Source: Candidatus Segetimicrobium genomatis | Lineage (GTDB): Bacteria; Sysuimicrobiota; Sysuimicrobiia; Sysuimicrobiales; Segetimicrobiaceae | Direction: 5' to 3' | Assembly: GCA_005882275.1 (NCBI GenBank) | Contig: VBAK01000106.1 | Location: forward strand, 28,242-92,241 | DNA: 64,000 nucleotides | Shown here: positions 30,371-40,984 of the stretch, in pieces | Layout of the letters: every line of letters starts with the position of its first letter | Numbering within the stretch: the stretch's first letter is position 1 | Translations under genes and position numbers: made by a program | Notes under the pieces: generated by a model | Told to the model about the DNA's origin: nothing | Database searches by the model: none | What the model saw: only the letters and a program-made list of their open reading frames with translations

Positions 30371-31360
30371 ATGGAATATTTTCTCGGCGTCGACGGCGGC
30401 GCCACGAGCACAGCCCTGGCGCTGTGCGACCGCGAAGGGCGCGTCCTCGGCATCGGCCACGGCGGTCCCAGCAACCACATCCTGGCGCCTGGGGGAGAAG
30501 AGCGCGCGCGCAGCGCCGTCCTCACCGCGCTGAACGGGGCCCTGGCCGGCGCGGGGCTCGAGTCGCCCGCGTTCGAGGCGGCGCATTTCGGCATGACCGG
30601 CATCAGCCGGGACAGCGAGCCCGCTCGGGCGTTTGCCGCCGTCGTCGCGCCGCTGCTCACGGCGCGCATCGTGCGGATCGAAAGCGATGCGTCGGTCGCG
30701 CTGGCGGGCGCCCTCGCCTGCCGGCCCGGGGTGGTGGTGATCGCCGGCACGGGGTCCGTGTCCTTGGGCCGGGATCCTCTGGGCCGGGAGGCGAGGGCCG
30801 GCGGATGGGGATACCTCTTCGGAGACGAGGGGAGCGGGTTTGCCTTGGGCCTGGGCGGCGTGCGCGCCGCCCTGCACGCGCATGACGGCACGGGACCGTC
30901 CACCGTGCTCGAGACCGAGATCCCGCGCCGGTTCGGCCGGAGCCTGGGGGAGATCCCGCTGCTCTTCTATGAGGGCCGCGTTCAGCGGCCGGAGATCGCG
31001 GCCCTCGCGTCCGCCGTCACGGCCGCCGCGGCCGCGGCCGATCCGGTCGCGGTCTCCCTCGTCAACACGGGGGCCGAAGGACTCGCCGCGATCGCCGCCG
31101 CGGTCGTCCGCAGGCTCACCTGGCCTGATGGAACGGCGGCGGTGGCCCCGGTCGGCGGCGTCTTCAGGGCGGGTTCGGTGATCCTCGCCCCGCTCAAAGC
31201 CGCCATCGCGGCGCGCGCCCCCGGCGCGGTGCTGGTCCCGCCGAGGTTCGAGCCGGCGGTCGGAGCGCTGCTGCTGGCGATGCAGGCGGCGGGGGTGGCG
31301 CACTCCCCCGAGCGGCTGGCGCTGCTCGCGGCGACCTGGGAGCTGCGCAGCAGAACGTGA
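30371..31360 (+). CDS. BadF/BadG-family amino-sugar kinase (GlcNAc/MurNAc kinase-like)
   Basis: 329 residues. N-terminal phosphate-1 motif FLGVDGGATSTALAL, VIAGTGSVSLGR, and GGWGYLFGDEGSGFALG fit BadF/BcrA-type ATPases that phosphorylate N-acetylglucosamine or N-acetylmuramic acid (NagK/MurK). Context among murQ, anmK and nanE supports that. It overlaps nanE by 4 bases (GTGA). Confidence 0.88.
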   Translation: MEYFLGVDGGATSTALALCDREGRVLGIGHGGPSNHILAPGGEERARSAVLTALNGALAGAGLESPAFEAAHFGMTGISRDSEPARAFAAVVAPLLTARIVRIESDASVALAGALACRPGVVVIAGTGSVSLGRDPLGREARAGGWGYLFGDEGSGFALGLGGVRAALHAHDGTGPSTVLETEIPRRFGRSLGEIPLLFYEGRVQRPEIAALASAVTAAAAAADPVAVSLVNTGAEGLAAIAAAVVRRLTWPDGTAAVAPVGGVFRAGSVILAPLKAAIAARAPGAVLVPPRFEPAVGALLLAMQAAGVAHSPERLALLAATWELRSRT

Positions 31361-32058
31361 CGCATCCGATCCTCCCCCGGCTGCGCGGCCGCCTCATTGT
31401 CTCCTGCCAGGCGCTCCCCGGCAGCCCGCTTCGGGATCCCACGATCATCGCCGCCCTGGCGCAGTGCGCGGAGCGGGGCGGGGCCGGCGGGGTGCGCGTC
31501 GATGGGCCCGACGACATCGCCGCGGTCCGCCGCGTTGTGGCCATTCCCGTCATCGGCCTCTACAAGATGCGGGAGTCGTCGCCCGTGTACATCACCCCCA
31601 CCTTCGACGCCGCGCGCGCCGTCGCCGCGGCCGGCGCCGATATCGTGGCGGTCCAGGCAACCCGGGAGCGCGCCGTGACTCCGCACCCCCTTCCCCAACT
31701 GATTGCCCGCATCCACGAGACCTGCCGTGTCGCGGTGATGGCGGACGTCTCCACCCTGGACGAGGGAGTGGCGGCCGAGGCGGCGGGCGCCGATCTGGTC
31801 GCCACCACAATGGCCGGGTACACGCCCCACAGCCGCCAACTGCCGGGACCCGACCTGGAACTCATCCGGGAACTGGCCGGCCGCGTCTCCGTCCCGGTGG
31901 TGGCCGAGGGCCGGATCGGGACGCCTGAGCAGGCGGCCGCCGCGCTCCGGGCCGGCGCCTGGGCCGTCGTCGTGGGCCGGGCGATCACGATGCCGGACGC
32001 GATCACCGAGGGATTCGTCCGCGGGATGGCGGGCGCCGGCGAGGCTGGAACCGTTTAG
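31357..32058 (+). CDS. nanE: N-acetylmannosamine-6-phosphate 2-epimerase
   Basis: 233 residues of a TIM-barrel NanE. RLIVSCQALPGSPL, VIGLYKMRESSPVYITPT, MADVSTLDEGVAAEAAGADLVATTMAGYT (first 20 diagnostic) and VVVGRAITMP are family landmarks. It converts ManNAc-6-phosphate to GlcNAc-6-phosphate, feeding NagA. GTG start coupled to the kinase stop. Last gene of the recycling cluster. Confidence 0.93.
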   Translation: MTHPILPRLRGRLIVSCQALPGSPLRDPTIIAALAQCAERGGAGGVRVDGPDDIAAVRRVVAIPVIGLYKMRESSPVYITPTFDAARAVAAAGADIVAVQATRERAVTPHPLPQLIARIHETCRVAVMADVSTLDEGVAAEAAGADLVATTMAGYTPHSRQLPGPDLELIRELAGRVSVPVVAEGRIGTPEQAAAALRAGAWAVVVGRAITMPDAITEGFVRGMAGAGEAGTV

Positions 32059-32120
32059 GCTGTGCGCCGCGGGGAGATCGGCGCATCACCGCGCCATGAA
32101 GCGGGCCCGACCGCGGCCGG

Positions 32121-32855
32121 TTATTTGTGCCGAATGCTGATCAGCTCAGTCCTTCCCAAGCCAACGGCAGGGGTTTCCAAGACCACTCCGGCGTCAGGAC
32201 AGTAATACTTGTATTCGGCCGGGTAGGGGTGGCGCGCATCCCAATCTTTGGTCTTGACGCAGTTGGTGTAAGTGCCGGCCGGCACGGTGACGGTCTCGGT
32301 GGTACCGAGCACTTGCGCCATATCCTCCGCGACGCCTTTGGAGTATTCCTGTCTCCACGACTCATCGACCTGAGGATGCTTTTTCATGATGATCCCCGGC
32401 AATGCGCCGTTCTTTCCCGCTTCCCAGGTGCCCGCCTTGCTGACAGCCTTCCCATGCTTATACACCGTTGTATCCTCGCCGAAGTACCACACGTCCCCGT
32501 TTTTGTCCTGCGCGTACCAGTCGTAGGTATCCTCGATCAGCTCGTTGTTTTTATTGACCTCTCGATCCCGGACCTGAGTGGTCTTCACGCCCATGATCGT
32601 CTTCGTTTCGCCCGTCACGACCATCGTCTCGGTCGCCCCGCTCCCCGCTCCTCGCGACACAAAGGTGGTCCCTGGGGCGAGGGGGAAATACCTGTTGTCC
32701 ACGCGCCCAACAAAGTCGGCGGGCCTGATGACAGGAGCGTAGGCTTCTTGCGCCTGCGTCGCAGCCGGCCTGATCCGGCTGAGCGCGAGCCCGCCGATGC
32801 CGACGGCAACGACTGCGACGAGACTGATGATCAACCTTTTCGGTTCAGAGTTCAT
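32121..32855 (-). CDS. Secreted protein of unknown function
   Basis: 244 residues. A signal peptide or anchor covers residues 8-25 (LIISLVAVVAVGIGGLAL). The mature part begins near ADFVGRVDNRYFPLAPGTTF, a pattern I associate with uncharacterised exported proteins, followed by beta-rich sequence with two Cys (NCVKTKDWD, YYCPDAGV) that may form a disulfide. Codon use is less GC-rich than neighbours (more Lys and Asn), hinting at transfer. AGGGGG precedes the ATG. Function not recognised. Confidence 0.75.
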   Translation of the reverse strand: MNSEPKRLIISLVAVVAVGIGGLALSRIRPAATQAQEAYAPVIRPADFVGRVDNRYFPLAPGTTFVSRGAGSGATETMVVTGETKTIMGVKTTQVRDREVNKNNELIEDTYDWYAQDKNGDVWYFGEDTTVYKHGKAVSKAGTWEAGKNGALPGIIMKKHPQVDESWRQEYSKGVAEDMAQVLGTTETVTVPAGTYTNCVKTKDWDARHPYPAEYKYYCPDAGVVLETPAVGLGRTELISIRHK

Positions 32856-32967
32856 GGCTTCGTCCCCCTATGGGCCCGGGTGCGCTGAGACGCCGCCCCT
32901 GGCGTTTTGCCTCAGCATCAAAATACGCGGCGCCCATCCGGGCCGGAATCCGGTGAACACCGACCGC

Positions 32968-33030
32968 CAAATGGGCAGCAAGAGTCACAAATGGGCAGCG
33001 AAAGTCGAACATGAAAGATCTCTCATGTTC
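32968..33030. mobile_element. Possible insertion sequence end remnant (IS21-like)
   Basis: Two 20-base direct repeats containing AAATGGGCAGC (32968-32987 and 32988-33007) run straight into an inverted repeat, GAACATGA/TCATGTTC (33007-33014 and 33023-33030). The plus strand then reads ATGTTCTCC, the start MFS found in several IstA transposases. The pattern resembles the multiple terminal repeats of IS21-type elements as I remember them. No transposase remains. Confidence 0.3.
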
Positions 33031-33093
33031 TCCGCCGGCGCCTCAGCGGCGGTGGCCCGTGCCACGGCCGCCGTCGCAGGGTAGCTCGGCGGG

Positions 33094-34005
33094 CTACCGC
33101 TCGAGAAACAGCGGGTTCGTCCAGGCCTGCTCACCGGAAGGCGTGATGATCTCGATCCGGACGAACTTCTCGCGCCCGCGCAGCGAGTAGGTGGCGCGCT
33201 CGAGCGGCGGCCCCTCGGCGACCACCCGCTGACCCCACCGGCGGTCGCAGATGAATCGGACCTCGGCGGCCCCGGGCGGCGGAATCCGCACGGCCACCGT
33301 CGCGCCGTCGAAGGCGACGTTCTCCAGCACCGCCCCGGTCGACGCGTAGAACGCCCCCGTGCCCAGGGCTTCCGCGACGGCCTGGGGCGTCAGGCTCTCG
33401 AGCCGCAGCATCGTCCAGGCGCGGCCGTAATCCCGGAGGCGCCAGTGCGCGTCGTCGTTCGCCGCCCCGAGCAGGAGTTTCCCGCGGCTCAGGCAGTCGT
33501 CCCAGTGGACGCCGCTGTAGCCTTTGCCGATGTCGACCTCCGTATTGGCGTTGAACACCTCGATGCCGGCGACGCCGTGGAGCGGAAGGAGATCCTCGAC
33601 CACCAGCCCGCTCCAATAGGGGTGGGCCACAAACACGGTCGCGGCGGCCTTCCGGAGCGCCTCGATCACGGCCTGGACGTCCAGGCCGTGGCGCGCCGCG
33701 ACGTCGCGGGGGAGATCGATCATCTGGCGCAGGCCGATCCCCAGGATGTGGTACGGCTCGCCGAGCCGGGTTCGCCCGACATCGACCTCCGTGCCCGGGA
33801 TGACCAGCGGGCGATCGCGGCGGGGATCGGGAACCCGCGTCATCTGGTTGTGATCGGTGATGGCGACGACATCGTATCCCTGTTCCGCGTACCACGCGAT
33901 CACGGACTCCACCGGGCGGTCGCCGTCGGAGTTCGTGGAATGGCAGTGAAACACCCCGCGGTACCACCGTCCTGGACGGGCGAACGGGTTGAGCAGCTGC
34001 GGCAC
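33094..34005 (-). CDS. PHP-domain phosphoesterase
   Basis: 303 residues. FHCHSTNSDGDRPVE and VVAITDHNQM give the metal-binding HxH and DH of the PHP domain; VIPGTEVD, HPYWSG and GAANDDAHW are later ligands. The last 80 residues form a beta-sandwich-like tail. Such stand-alone PHP proteins act as phosphoesterases or nucleases; substrate unknown. It follows glpK by 30 bases on the same strand, so the two are probably co-transcribed. Confidence 0.88.
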   Translation of the reverse strand: MPQLLNPFARPGRWYRGVFHCHSTNSDGDRPVESVIAWYAEQGYDVVAITDHNQMTRVPDPRRDRPLVIPGTEVDVGRTRLGEPYHILGIGLRQMIDLPRDVAARHGLDVQAVIEALRKAAATVFVAHPYWSGLVVEDLLPLHGVAGIEVFNANTEVDIGKGYSGVHWDDCLSRGKLLLGAANDDAHWRLRDYGRAWTMLRLESLTPQAVAEALGTGAFYASTGAVLENVAFDGATVAVRIPPPGAAEVRFICDRRWGQRVVAEGPPLERATYSLRGREKFVRIEIITPSGEQAWTNPLFLER

Positions 34006-34035
34006 GAATCCCCCTCCTCTGGGCTGTGGGTCCTG

Positions 34036-35598
34036 CTACGCTGTGGGCGGGGCCGCCGCCCAGCCGCGCGCGCGCGCCACCGCGCGCCGCCAGCCGGCGT
34101 AGCCCGCCTCGCGGCGGTCGGCCGACCAGGCCGGCTCGAACGTGCGCTCCACCTGCCACTGCTCCCGAAGGCGCTCCAGCGACTCCCACACTCCGGCGGA
34201 CAGCCCGGCGGCATACGCGGCGCCGAGCGCGGTGGTTTCGCTCACCGTCGGACGGATCACCGGGACGCCCAGAATGTCGGCCTGGAGCTGCATCAGCAGT
34301 GCGTTGCGCGACGCGCCGCCGTCCACCCGGAGGGCCGCGAGGTGGATGCCCGCGTCCCGCTCCATCGCCTCCAGCACCTCCCGGGTCTGGTAGCAGATCG
34401 CTTCGAGCGTGGCGCGGACGAGATGCGCGCGCGTCACGTAGCGGGTCAGGCCGACGATCACCCCCCGGGCGTCCATATCCCAGTGGGGCGCGAAGAGGCC
34501 GGAGAACGCGGGGACGAAGTAGATCCCCCCGGCGTCTTCCACCGAGGCGGCCACGGACTCGGTGTCGTCCGCGGCGGCGATCAGGCCCAGGTTGTCCCGC
34601 AGCCACTGCACGGCCGCGCCCGCGACGGCGATCGACCCTTCGAGGGCGAACGCCGTCTGCCGGGGAAGCGCGTACGCGACCGTCGTCAAGAGGCCGCTCC
34701 GGCTCGGCACCGGCCGGTCGCCGGTGTGCTCGAGCAGGAAGCAGCCGGTGCCGTAGGTGTTCTTCGCATCGCCGGGCCGGCAGCAGGTCTGCCCGACGAG
34801 CGCGGCCTGTTGATCGCCCAGGTCCGCGCAGACGGGCACGGCGGCGCCGAACGGGCCGTCCGGGACCGTCGCCCCGTACCGGTCGCTGCTCAGGCGGATC
34901 TCGGGGACGGCGGCGCGCGGGATCCGGAAGATGCCGAGCAGCTCGTCGTCCCAGGTCCGGGTGTGCAGGTTCATGAGCAGCGTGCGCGACGCGTTCGTCG
35001 CATCGGTCACGTGCACGCCGCCCGCGGGCCCTCCGGTCAGCCACCAGATCACCCACGAATCCATCGTGCCGAAGCAGACGTCGCCCCGCTCCGCGTGCGC
35101 CCGGACCCCGGGGACGTGATCGAGGATCCACGCCGCCTTGAGCGCCGAAAAGTAGGTGGCGACCGGCAGGCCGGTGCGCGCGCGCACGGACGGCTCCAGC
35201 CCGCGATCGATCAGCGCCCGGCAGGCGTCGCGCGTCCGGGTATCCTGCCAGACGATCGCCCGATAGAGCGGGCGGCCGGTCCGGCGGTCCCAGAGGACGC
35301 TGGTCTCGCGCTGGTTGGTCACCCCCACGGCCGCGAGCCGGCCGGCCGCGCCGTCCGCCAGACCCGCCTGCCCCAGCGCGCCGCGGATCACGTCGACGGT
35401 CTTCTGCCAGATCTCCTCCGGATCGTGCTCGACCCACCCCGGCTGGGGAGTGAGTTGGGCGTGCTCTTCGTAGGCGCTCGCCCGCTGCCGGCCGGCCGCA
35501 TCGAACAGGATGCACCGGGTCCCCGTCGTTCCCTGGTCGATCGCGGCAACGAGAGGCCCGGATCCCTCGGGCGAGCGGTGCGATCGGGCCGTGCTCAC
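34036..35598 (-). CDS. glpK: Glycerol kinase
   Basis: 520 residues. [17 protein letters not shown] is the ATP-binding start; [40 protein letters not shown] and [20 protein letters not shown] (20) are signatures of FGGY glycerol kinases. It makes glycerol-3-phosphate from glycerol and ATP. GTG 35598 is about seven bases after AAAGGA; the longer frame is unlikely. No glpF or glpD nearby. Confidence 0.94.
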   Translation of the reverse strand: MSTARSHRSPEGSGPLVAAIDQGTTGTRCILFDAAGRQRASAYEEHAQLTPQPGWVEHDPEEIWQKTVDVIRGALGQAGLADGAAGRLAAVGVTNQRETSVLWDRRTGRPLYRAIVWQDTRTRDACRALIDRGLEPSVRARTGLPVATYFSALKAAWILDHVPGVRAHAERGDVCFGTMDSWVIWWLTGGPAGGVHVTDATNASRTLLMNLHTRTWDDELLGIFRIPRAAVPEIRLSSDRYGATVPDGPFGAAVPVCADLGDQQAALVGQTCCRPGDAKNTYGTGCFLLEHTGDRPVPSRSGLLTTVAYALPRQTAFALEGSIAVAGAAVQWLRDNLGLIAAADDTESVAASVEDAGGIYFVPAFSGLFAPHWDMDARGVIVGLTRYVTRAHLVRATLEAICYQTREVLEAMERDAGIHLAALRVDGGASRNALLMQLQADILGVPVIRPTVSETTALGAAYAAGLSAGVWESLERLREQWQVERTFEPAWSADRREAGYAGWRRAVARARGWAAAPPTA

Positions 35599-35635
35599 GG
35601 CGCAGTCCTTTCCACGCCGACGGCGCCCCATCCCT

Positions 35636-35835
35636 GCGCGCGGATCTTCCAAACCGCGCGCGGCGAGATCGTCCTCTACCCGGCCTCAGGGACGGGCGCC
35701 CGGGAAGCCTCCCCGGTCAACACCGTCGGCCCCGGCGACCGCGCGCCCGCCTTCACCATCGGACACGTCAGCCATCTCCACGCGGAGTGCGCGCGGCGCC
35801 ACAGTCGAGGCGATTTCTGGGCGCGCGGCTCGTTA
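35636..35835 (+). pseudogene. Possible PfkB-kinase C-terminal fragment
   Basis: The plus frame reads ...GEIVLYPAS...SPVNTVGPGDRAPAF..., which resembles the NTVGAGDAF catalytic region of PfkB sugar kinases with GPGD for GAGD and an insertion. There is no start, no N-terminal domain, and the frame runs on antisense through the next gene. Could be chance. Confidence 0.2.
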
Positions 35836-36528
35836 GGACGCGCGCCGGCCCCGCCGCCACAGCAGCGCCGGCGGCAGCCCGGCGCCGAGCAGCAGCAGGC
35901 TCGAGGGTTCGGGGACCGGCACCGGCGGATCAAACTGCAGGTCATCGACCTGGCAAAACGAGCAGCGCACCCCGAGGGCCGCGATCTCGCTGACACTGTC
36001 GGCGAAGCCCGAATAGTTCTCGTGGAACGTAAACCCGTCAAACGTAAAATCGGGCCCCTGGGCATTCGTCGCGATCACATTCATGTTCACATCGTACGCA
36101 TCGATGAAATTGCTCGACGGCGGCGGGACGGACGAGTCCGCGATTCCGATCCCGATCCTGTCGGTGGGGCGCGCCAGCAGGAAGATCGCGTTCATGGCCC
36201 AGCCGTCATGGACCCCCGTCCCCACGGCGTTCAAGAAGCTCTGGCTTCCCGGAACCACAAGAAGCGGGAACGATGGATCAGCATTTGTCATCGAGACGAC
36301 TCCCTGCGCCGCATACTGGAGCGGCGGCAGCGGGCTGTTCGTGGCCAGATCATCGAAGTTGATGATCGTTCCGAATCTCGGAACCGGGCAGCTCGTGTTG
36401 TCCAGGGAGCCGATGCAGGGCATCCCCGAAAAGAAGACAGGAGCGCCGGTCGCAGGCGCCGGGGGCGCCGTCCAGAGGAAGCCCAGGACACCCAGCATCG
36501 AAATCCACGCCGGGCAACGCTTCTGCAT
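35833..36528 (-). CDS. PEP-CTERM sorting-domain secreted protein
   Basis: 231 residues. Signal peptide (about 1-30, ISMLGVLGFLWTAPPAPATG), a beta-rich middle with paired Cys, and a C-terminal PEP-CTERM signal: VPEPSSLLLLGAGLPPALLW then RRGRR. PEP-CTERM proteins are processed by an exosortase in diderm bacteria that make exopolysaccharide; no exosortase is in the window. The ATG at 36528 is nine bases after GAGGAGG; an ATG nine bases earlier abuts that site. Surface or matrix role inferred only. Confidence 0.85.
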   Translation of the reverse strand: MQKRCPAWISMLGVLGFLWTAPPAPATGAPVFFSGMPCIGSLDNTSCPVPRFGTIINFDDLATNSPLPPLQYAAQGVVSMTNADPSFPLLVVPGSQSFLNAVGTGVHDGWAMNAIFLLARPTDRIGIGIADSSVPPPSSNFIDAYDVNMNVIATNAQGPDFTFDGFTFHENYSGFADSVSEIAALGVRCSFCQVDDLQFDPPVPVPEPSSLLLLGAGLPPALLWRRGRRAS

Positions 36529-36640
36529 CAGCCTCATCCTCCTCGAAGTGTGGACCCACCTCCGATTATCGTGCGCGGCGGCGATCGCGGAATGCAATCC
36601 TTCCAAGGGAGGGTCCTGCGCGATCAGCCGACGACGGACG

Positions 36641-36733
36641 GATCGAGTGAATACCCAACGCCTACAGGTCTCGATGGGCAACGGATCGAGTGAATATCCG
36701 ACGCCTACAGGTTCTCGATGGGCACCGGATCGA
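36641..36733 (-). repeat. Tandem duplication of the S9 peptidase gene 3' end
   Basis: Units at 36641-36683 (43 bp) and 36684-36727 (44 bp) with a 6-base start of a third. The unit at 36684 contains the last codons and stop of the S9 peptidase gene; the other lies downstream and repeats that stop-codon region. About five mismatches and one indel. Confidence 0.85.
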
Positions 36734-38636
36734 CCGGATCCGCCAGGGGGAAGCGAAAGACCCGTGAGTAAAAGTAGAGTTCCGCGTCCAGCGTCCGCTT
36801 GATGTTCTCCGCTTTGCGAAATCCGTGCTGCTCCCCCTCAAAGGCGATGTAGGCGACGGGGAGCCCCTTCTGACGCAGGGCGGCGACCATCAGTTCGGCC
36901 TGATTCGGCGGCACGATCTTGTCGTCCAGCCCCTGGAAGAGCAGCATCGGGCAGCGGATGCGGTCGACGTAATGGATCGGCGACCGCTCCCGGTAGCGGT
37001 CGCGCATCTGCGGGTAGGGACCGACCAGCCTGTCCAGGTAGCGGGATTCGAACTTGTGGGTGTCCCGCACGAAGACCTCCAGATCGCCGATGCCGAAGTG
37101 GCTCGCGCCGGCCGCGAAGGCGGACCGGAACGTGACCGCGCAGAGCGTGGTATAGCCTCCCGCGCTGCCCCCCCGGATCACCAGCCGGGCCCCGTCCACG
37201 AGCCCGCGGCGCACCAGGTCGCGCGCGCCGTTGACGCAGTCGTCCACGTCCACGACCCCCCACCGGCCGTTGAGCCGCTCGCGGTACCGCCGGCCGTAGC
37301 CCGTGCTCCCGCCGTAGTTCACGTCGAGGAGGGCGAAGCCCCGGCTGGTCCAGTACTGGAACCCCGGGCTGAACGTGGCGGACGCGGCCCCGGTCGGCCC
37401 GCCGTGGCTGACCACGAGCAGCGGAGGCTTCTCGCCCGCGGGAGCGGCGAAGTCGCGGTTGCGCGGCGGATAGAAGAAGCCGTGCGCGGTGTGCCCGTCC
37501 TCGGTCGGGAACTCGACGGCCTGGGGGACCGAGAGGTATCCCGGATCGATCGCGACCTGGCTGGAGCGGCGGAGCACGTCCCGGCCGCGCCCGCGGAGAT
37601 CGACCCGGACGATCGCCGGAGCCTCGGTCGGCGAGCCGGCGACCATGACCACGAATCCCGGGCCGGCCTGCGGGCTCGACACCTCCGAGTAGGGCGGCTC
37701 GTGGATCTCCAGGCGCCGCGTCTCCTCGTCGAGCACGCCGAGGCGGCGCAGCCCGCCCGCCTTGGGGACGCAGACGATGCGGCCGGCCGATTCGAAGGCG
37801 TACGTCGCCGTCCGGAACATCCATTGGGGGGCGCCGAACTCCGCCTCCTGCTCGGCCAGCGGCTCGATGCGCCCGCCCCGCCACCGGTAGAGGTTCCACC
37901 ACCCCGTCCGGTCCGAGACAAAATGCAGCACGTTGTCCGGCGACCACGCCGGCTGGAAGATGGACTCGTCCTCGCCGCCCGCGACCCGCCGCGCCTCGCC
38001 GAGCGTCCCGCCGTCCCGAACGGGGGCGACCCACAACTCGGTCCCGTCCCAGGGCATGTTGGGGTGGCGCCAGGTCAGCCACGCCAGGGAGGCGCCGTCT
38101 GGGCTGAGGCGGGGGTCGGAGTAGAAATCGTTGCCGGAGACCAGCACCCGGCCCTCGCCGGGATGCGCCGGATCGACGCCCACCAGGGTGTTGACCGCCT
38201 CGCGCGTGGCATCCGTGTGATCCTCGCGCACCCAGATCATGAGCCCGCGGCGCCGGTCCATCACGCCGTCGGCGTACCGCCACGCGCCTTGGGGCGTGAG
38301 CGCTTGAGGGGACGCGCCGGGGGCCTGCCGGTACAGCCGCTGGTCGGCGAAGTTCGAAAAGTAGACCGTGCCGCCGTCGACGAGGAAGGCGCCCCCGCCG
38401 TACTCGTGGACGCGGGTGCGGACGTTGAACCCGGGAGGGGTGACGTCCGCGGCGCGGCCGTCCGGCGTGCGGCGGACGACGACGTTCCGGCCTCCCTCGG
38501 TCGGCCGCATCTCCACCCAGTAGATGTCCCGGCCGTCGAGGGCGATCTCACCCAGTCCGATCGTGCCGGCGACGATCAGATCGGACGTCACGGGCGACTT
38601 CCAGGAGCCGTAGGGCGCGATGCGGGAGCCGGGCAA
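36705..38636 (-). CDS. S9 family prolyl oligopeptidase-like peptidase
   Basis: About 643 residues. An N-terminal beta-propeller is followed by an alpha/beta hydrolase with nucleophile [10 protein letters not shown], Asp in QGLDDKIVP and His in EQHGFR. Typical of dipeptidyl/acylaminoacyl peptidases that cut short peptides. No signal peptide is evident. The start is uncertain: TTG 38636, 11 bases after the upstream transglycosylase stop, fits the operon and the conserved N-terminus; no ATG is near. The gene's last 12 codons lie inside a tandem duplication. Confidence 0.88.
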   Translation of the reverse strand: MPGSRIAPYGSWKSPVTSDLIVAGTIGLGEIALDGRDIYWVEMRPTEGGRNVVVRRTPDGRAADVTPPGFNVRTRVHEYGGGAFLVDGGTVYFSNFADQRLYRQAPGASPQALTPQGAWRYADGVMDRRRGLMIWVREDHTDATREAVNTLVGVDPAHPGEGRVLVSGNDFYSDPRLSPDGASLAWLTWRHPNMPWDGTELWVAPVRDGGTLGEARRVAGGEDESIFQPAWSPDNVLHFVSDRTGWWNLYRWRGGRIEPLAEQEAEFGAPQWMFRTATYAFESAGRIVCVPKAGGLRRLGVLDEETRRLEIHEPPYSEVSSPQAGPGFVVMVAGSPTEAPAIVRVDLRGRGRDVLRRSSQVAIDPGYLSVPQAVEFPTEDGHTAHGFFYPPRNRDFAAPAGEKPPLLVVSHGGPTGAASATFSPGFQYWTSRGFALLDVNYGGSTGYGRRYRERLNGRWGVVDVDDCVNGARDLVRRGLVDGARLVIRGGSAGGYTTLCAVTFRSAFAAGASHFGIGDLEVFVRDTHKFESRYLDRLVGPYPQMRDRYRERSPIHYVDRIRCPMLLFQGLDDKIVPPNQAELMVAALRQKGLPVAYIAFEGEQHGFRKAENIKRTLDAELYFYSRVFRFPLADPVDPVPIENL

Positions 38637-38646
38637 TGGTCGGTCT

Positions 38647-40869
38647 CTAGGGGGTCGTGGAGGGATGGCCGTCCCGGTACAGCCACCGGTACATCGCCGC
38701 CGACTGCAGGACGGCCTTGACGTAGCCCCGGGTCTCCGCGTACGGAATCTCTTCGACAAACGCGTCGGGATCGAAGCCTCCTCGACGGGCCTGCCAGCTC
38801 CTGACGATATCGGGCCCGGCGTTGTAGGCGGCGAGGGCCAGGTCCACCCGGTTGTACCGCTGCAGGAGCTCCTGGAGCACGACGGTCCCCAGCATGATGT
38901 TCGTCTGCGGGTCGGTGAGCCCGCTCGTTGCGGGCGACGGCAGCCCCGCGTGCCGCGCCGCGCTCCTTGCGGTCACCGGCACCAGCTGCATCAGGCCGTA
39001 GGCGCTGGCGCCGGAGACGGCCTTGGGCTCGAACCGGCTCTCTTCGCGGATCAGCCCGGCGATCAGGTACGGGTCGACCCCGGTGCGCGTGGAGGCGCCG
39101 GTAATGGCCTCCCAAAACGCCTGCGGGTACAGCGCCTGCCACAGGATGAGCGGCAGCCCGCGCCCCGCGCCGCCGAGGCCGTCGCGGACCTGCTCGGCCG
39201 TCGCGATCCCCTGCCTGACGTCCCCCTGCTGCGCGTACCGCTGGCTGAGCAGGGCGCCGAGATCGTCCCGGTACTTGGGGGGCGCCGACTCGGCGGCGGC
39301 CTTCAACTGGCTGGTGGCGTCGTCGACCTGCGCGAGCGCTTCGAGCTCGACGTAGCCATCGTACGCGGGGACTTCGCCCGCGGGCGGCTCTCCGAACGGG
39401 ATCACCGCGGCCCTCAGAGGCATGTTGATGCGGGCCGCCCCGCGCTGCCCGTAATACGAATCGGGATACTGTGTCGCGACGCGGCGGTACTCTTCCGCCG
39501 CGAGACTCGACCGCCCCTGGGCCTCGGCCGCGCGGGCCGCCCAATAGAGCGCCGCGGGCGTCGACTGTCCGTTCGGCGACTGCGCCATGCGCAGCCAGGC
39601 CGCTCGGGCGGGGCCCCACTCCTGGGAGCGGAACTGGACCCAGCCGACCGCGAACAGCGCCCGCTGGCCCCAGAGCGTCGCGGGGAACCGCTCGCCCGCC
39701 TCCTGGAACAGCCCCATCGCCGGTCCGAGGGCGCCGCGGTCCTGGCGGACTTCCGCGATCGCGTACAGCGCGCGGGGCGCCTGCGGCGATTGGGGGTAGT
39801 CGCGGACCAGCTGTCTCGCCAGCGTCAGCGCATCGCCTTCACGATACCGGCGCAGGGCGATCCGCTCGAGATCGTACAGCGCGTCGTCCGCGCGTGAGCC
39901 GCGCAGCTGGATTTCGCGCTGGAAGTATCCCGCGGCTTCGTCCAGGCGCCCGCCCTGATAGGCGATGGTGCCGAGCTGCATCAGCACATCGTCGATGATC
40001 CGCTGGCCCTCCGGCATCGAGAGGATGCGCTCGAGCTCTTCGCGCGCCGCCGTGACATACCCGCCGCCGAGGTCGGCCTGCGCCCGCTGGTAGAACACTT
40101 CGGGCGGGGTCGTATCCGGCGGCAGCAGGTGGGCCGACCCGAGCGCCTGGAGGCGCGCATAGGCGGCCTTCCAGAACGGGCTGCCCTCGTACCCCCACCG
40201 GATTCGCCGGTACGCCTCGGCCGCTTCCGTCCACCGGTGGAGCTGGGCCAGCGCCTCTCCCATGTCGAACCATGCCTGCGCCACCTGGGTCTGGGCCCTC
40301 TGGGCGCTCGGGCTGCCCGGCCCCCACCATTGGACGACCTTATTCCAATGCCCCCCCTGGTTCCCCTGGATCATCTCGCCGGACTCCACCAGGTACTGAC
40401 GGAAGGCCGCCGGCGTATCGGGGGAATGGATCCCCCACAGGCTCTCGGCTTTCCAGAAGAGGGCCGCCGCGCGGAGCGACGTCGTCGGATAGCGGATCAG
40501 CAGCTCCTGGAAGCCGTCGCCGGCCCGCGCGTAATCCCCGGCGTGAAACGCCGCCACGGCGCGGTAATAGATCGCATGATCCGCGAGGACGGGCAGCTTC
40601 GCCGCCGCCTGTTCGAACGCGGTCATCGCCCACGTGAATTTTTCCTGTTGAAGATCGATCACCCCGAGCAGGTATGCCGCGCGGCCGCCCATCGGGCCGG
40701 GGTCGCGGGTGAGCGAGTCCAGCAGCGCTCGGGCCTGAGGCAGGCGTCCCTGGCTGTAGGCGTCGACCGCCTTGGCGAGGTCGTCCTCCGGCGTGGAGGA
40801 CGCGGGCGCAGGCGGCCACGCCAGCGCCAGCGTGAGCACGACGACGACGGGGGCGAGCGGTCGGGTCAT
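38647..40869 (-). CDS. Soluble lytic murein transglycosylase with TPR domain
   Basis: 740 residues. Signal peptide 1-25, then about 550 residues of TPR-like helices ([21 protein letters not shown] and others). The catalytic SLT domain is [27 protein letters not shown] (first 20 key), with the catalytic Glu in REESRF, then AYNAGPDIV. It cuts the glycan strand to 1,6-anhydroMurNAc ends, the substrate source for anmK. Next to the S9 peptidase gene with overlapping expression signals. Confidence 0.93.
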   Translation of the reverse strand: MTRPLAPVVVVLTLALAWPPAPASSTPEDDLAKAVDAYSQGRLPQARALLDSLTRDPGPMGGRAAYLLGVIDLQQEKFTWAMTAFEQAAAKLPVLADHAIYYRAVAAFHAGDYARAGDGFQELLIRYPTTSLRAAALFWKAESLWGIHSPDTPAAFRQYLVESGEMIQGNQGGHWNKVVQWWGPGSPSAQRAQTQVAQAWFDMGEALAQLHRWTEAAEAYRRIRWGYEGSPFWKAAYARLQALGSAHLLPPDTTPPEVFYQRAQADLGGGYVTAAREELERILSMPEGQRIIDDVLMQLGTIAYQGGRLDEAAGYFQREIQLRGSRADDALYDLERIALRRYREGDALTLARQLVRDYPQSPQAPRALYAIAEVRQDRGALGPAMGLFQEAGERFPATLWGQRALFAVGWVQFRSQEWGPARAAWLRMAQSPNGQSTPAALYWAARAAEAQGRSSLAAEEYRRVATQYPDSYYGQRGAARINMPLRAAVIPFGEPPAGEVPAYDGYVELEALAQVDDATSQLKAAAESAPPKYRDDLGALLSQRYAQQGDVRQGIATAEQVRDGLGGAGRGLPLILWQALYPQAFWEAITGASTRTGVDPYLIAGLIREESRFEPKAVSGASAYGLMQLVPVTARSAARHAGLPSPATSGLTDPQTNIMLGTVVLQELLQRYNRVDLALAAYNAGPDIVRSWQARRGGFDPDAFVEEIPYAETRGYVKAVLQSAAMYRWLYRDGHPSTTP

Positions 40870-40984
40870 CTGTGGGACGTCCTCACACTTCCTGTAATTG
40901 CCATGATTGCGATCTCGCTAGACGCGCGGCAGGTCCAGAGTATTCGCCGGACGCCGCGGGGGCCCCTGCGGCCCCCGACCGAGG

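Noticed and set aside
33445..36693. 1082-codon plus frame
   Set aside because: Antisense to PHP, glpK and PEP-CTERM genes; only a short PfkB-like patch, listed separately at low confidence.
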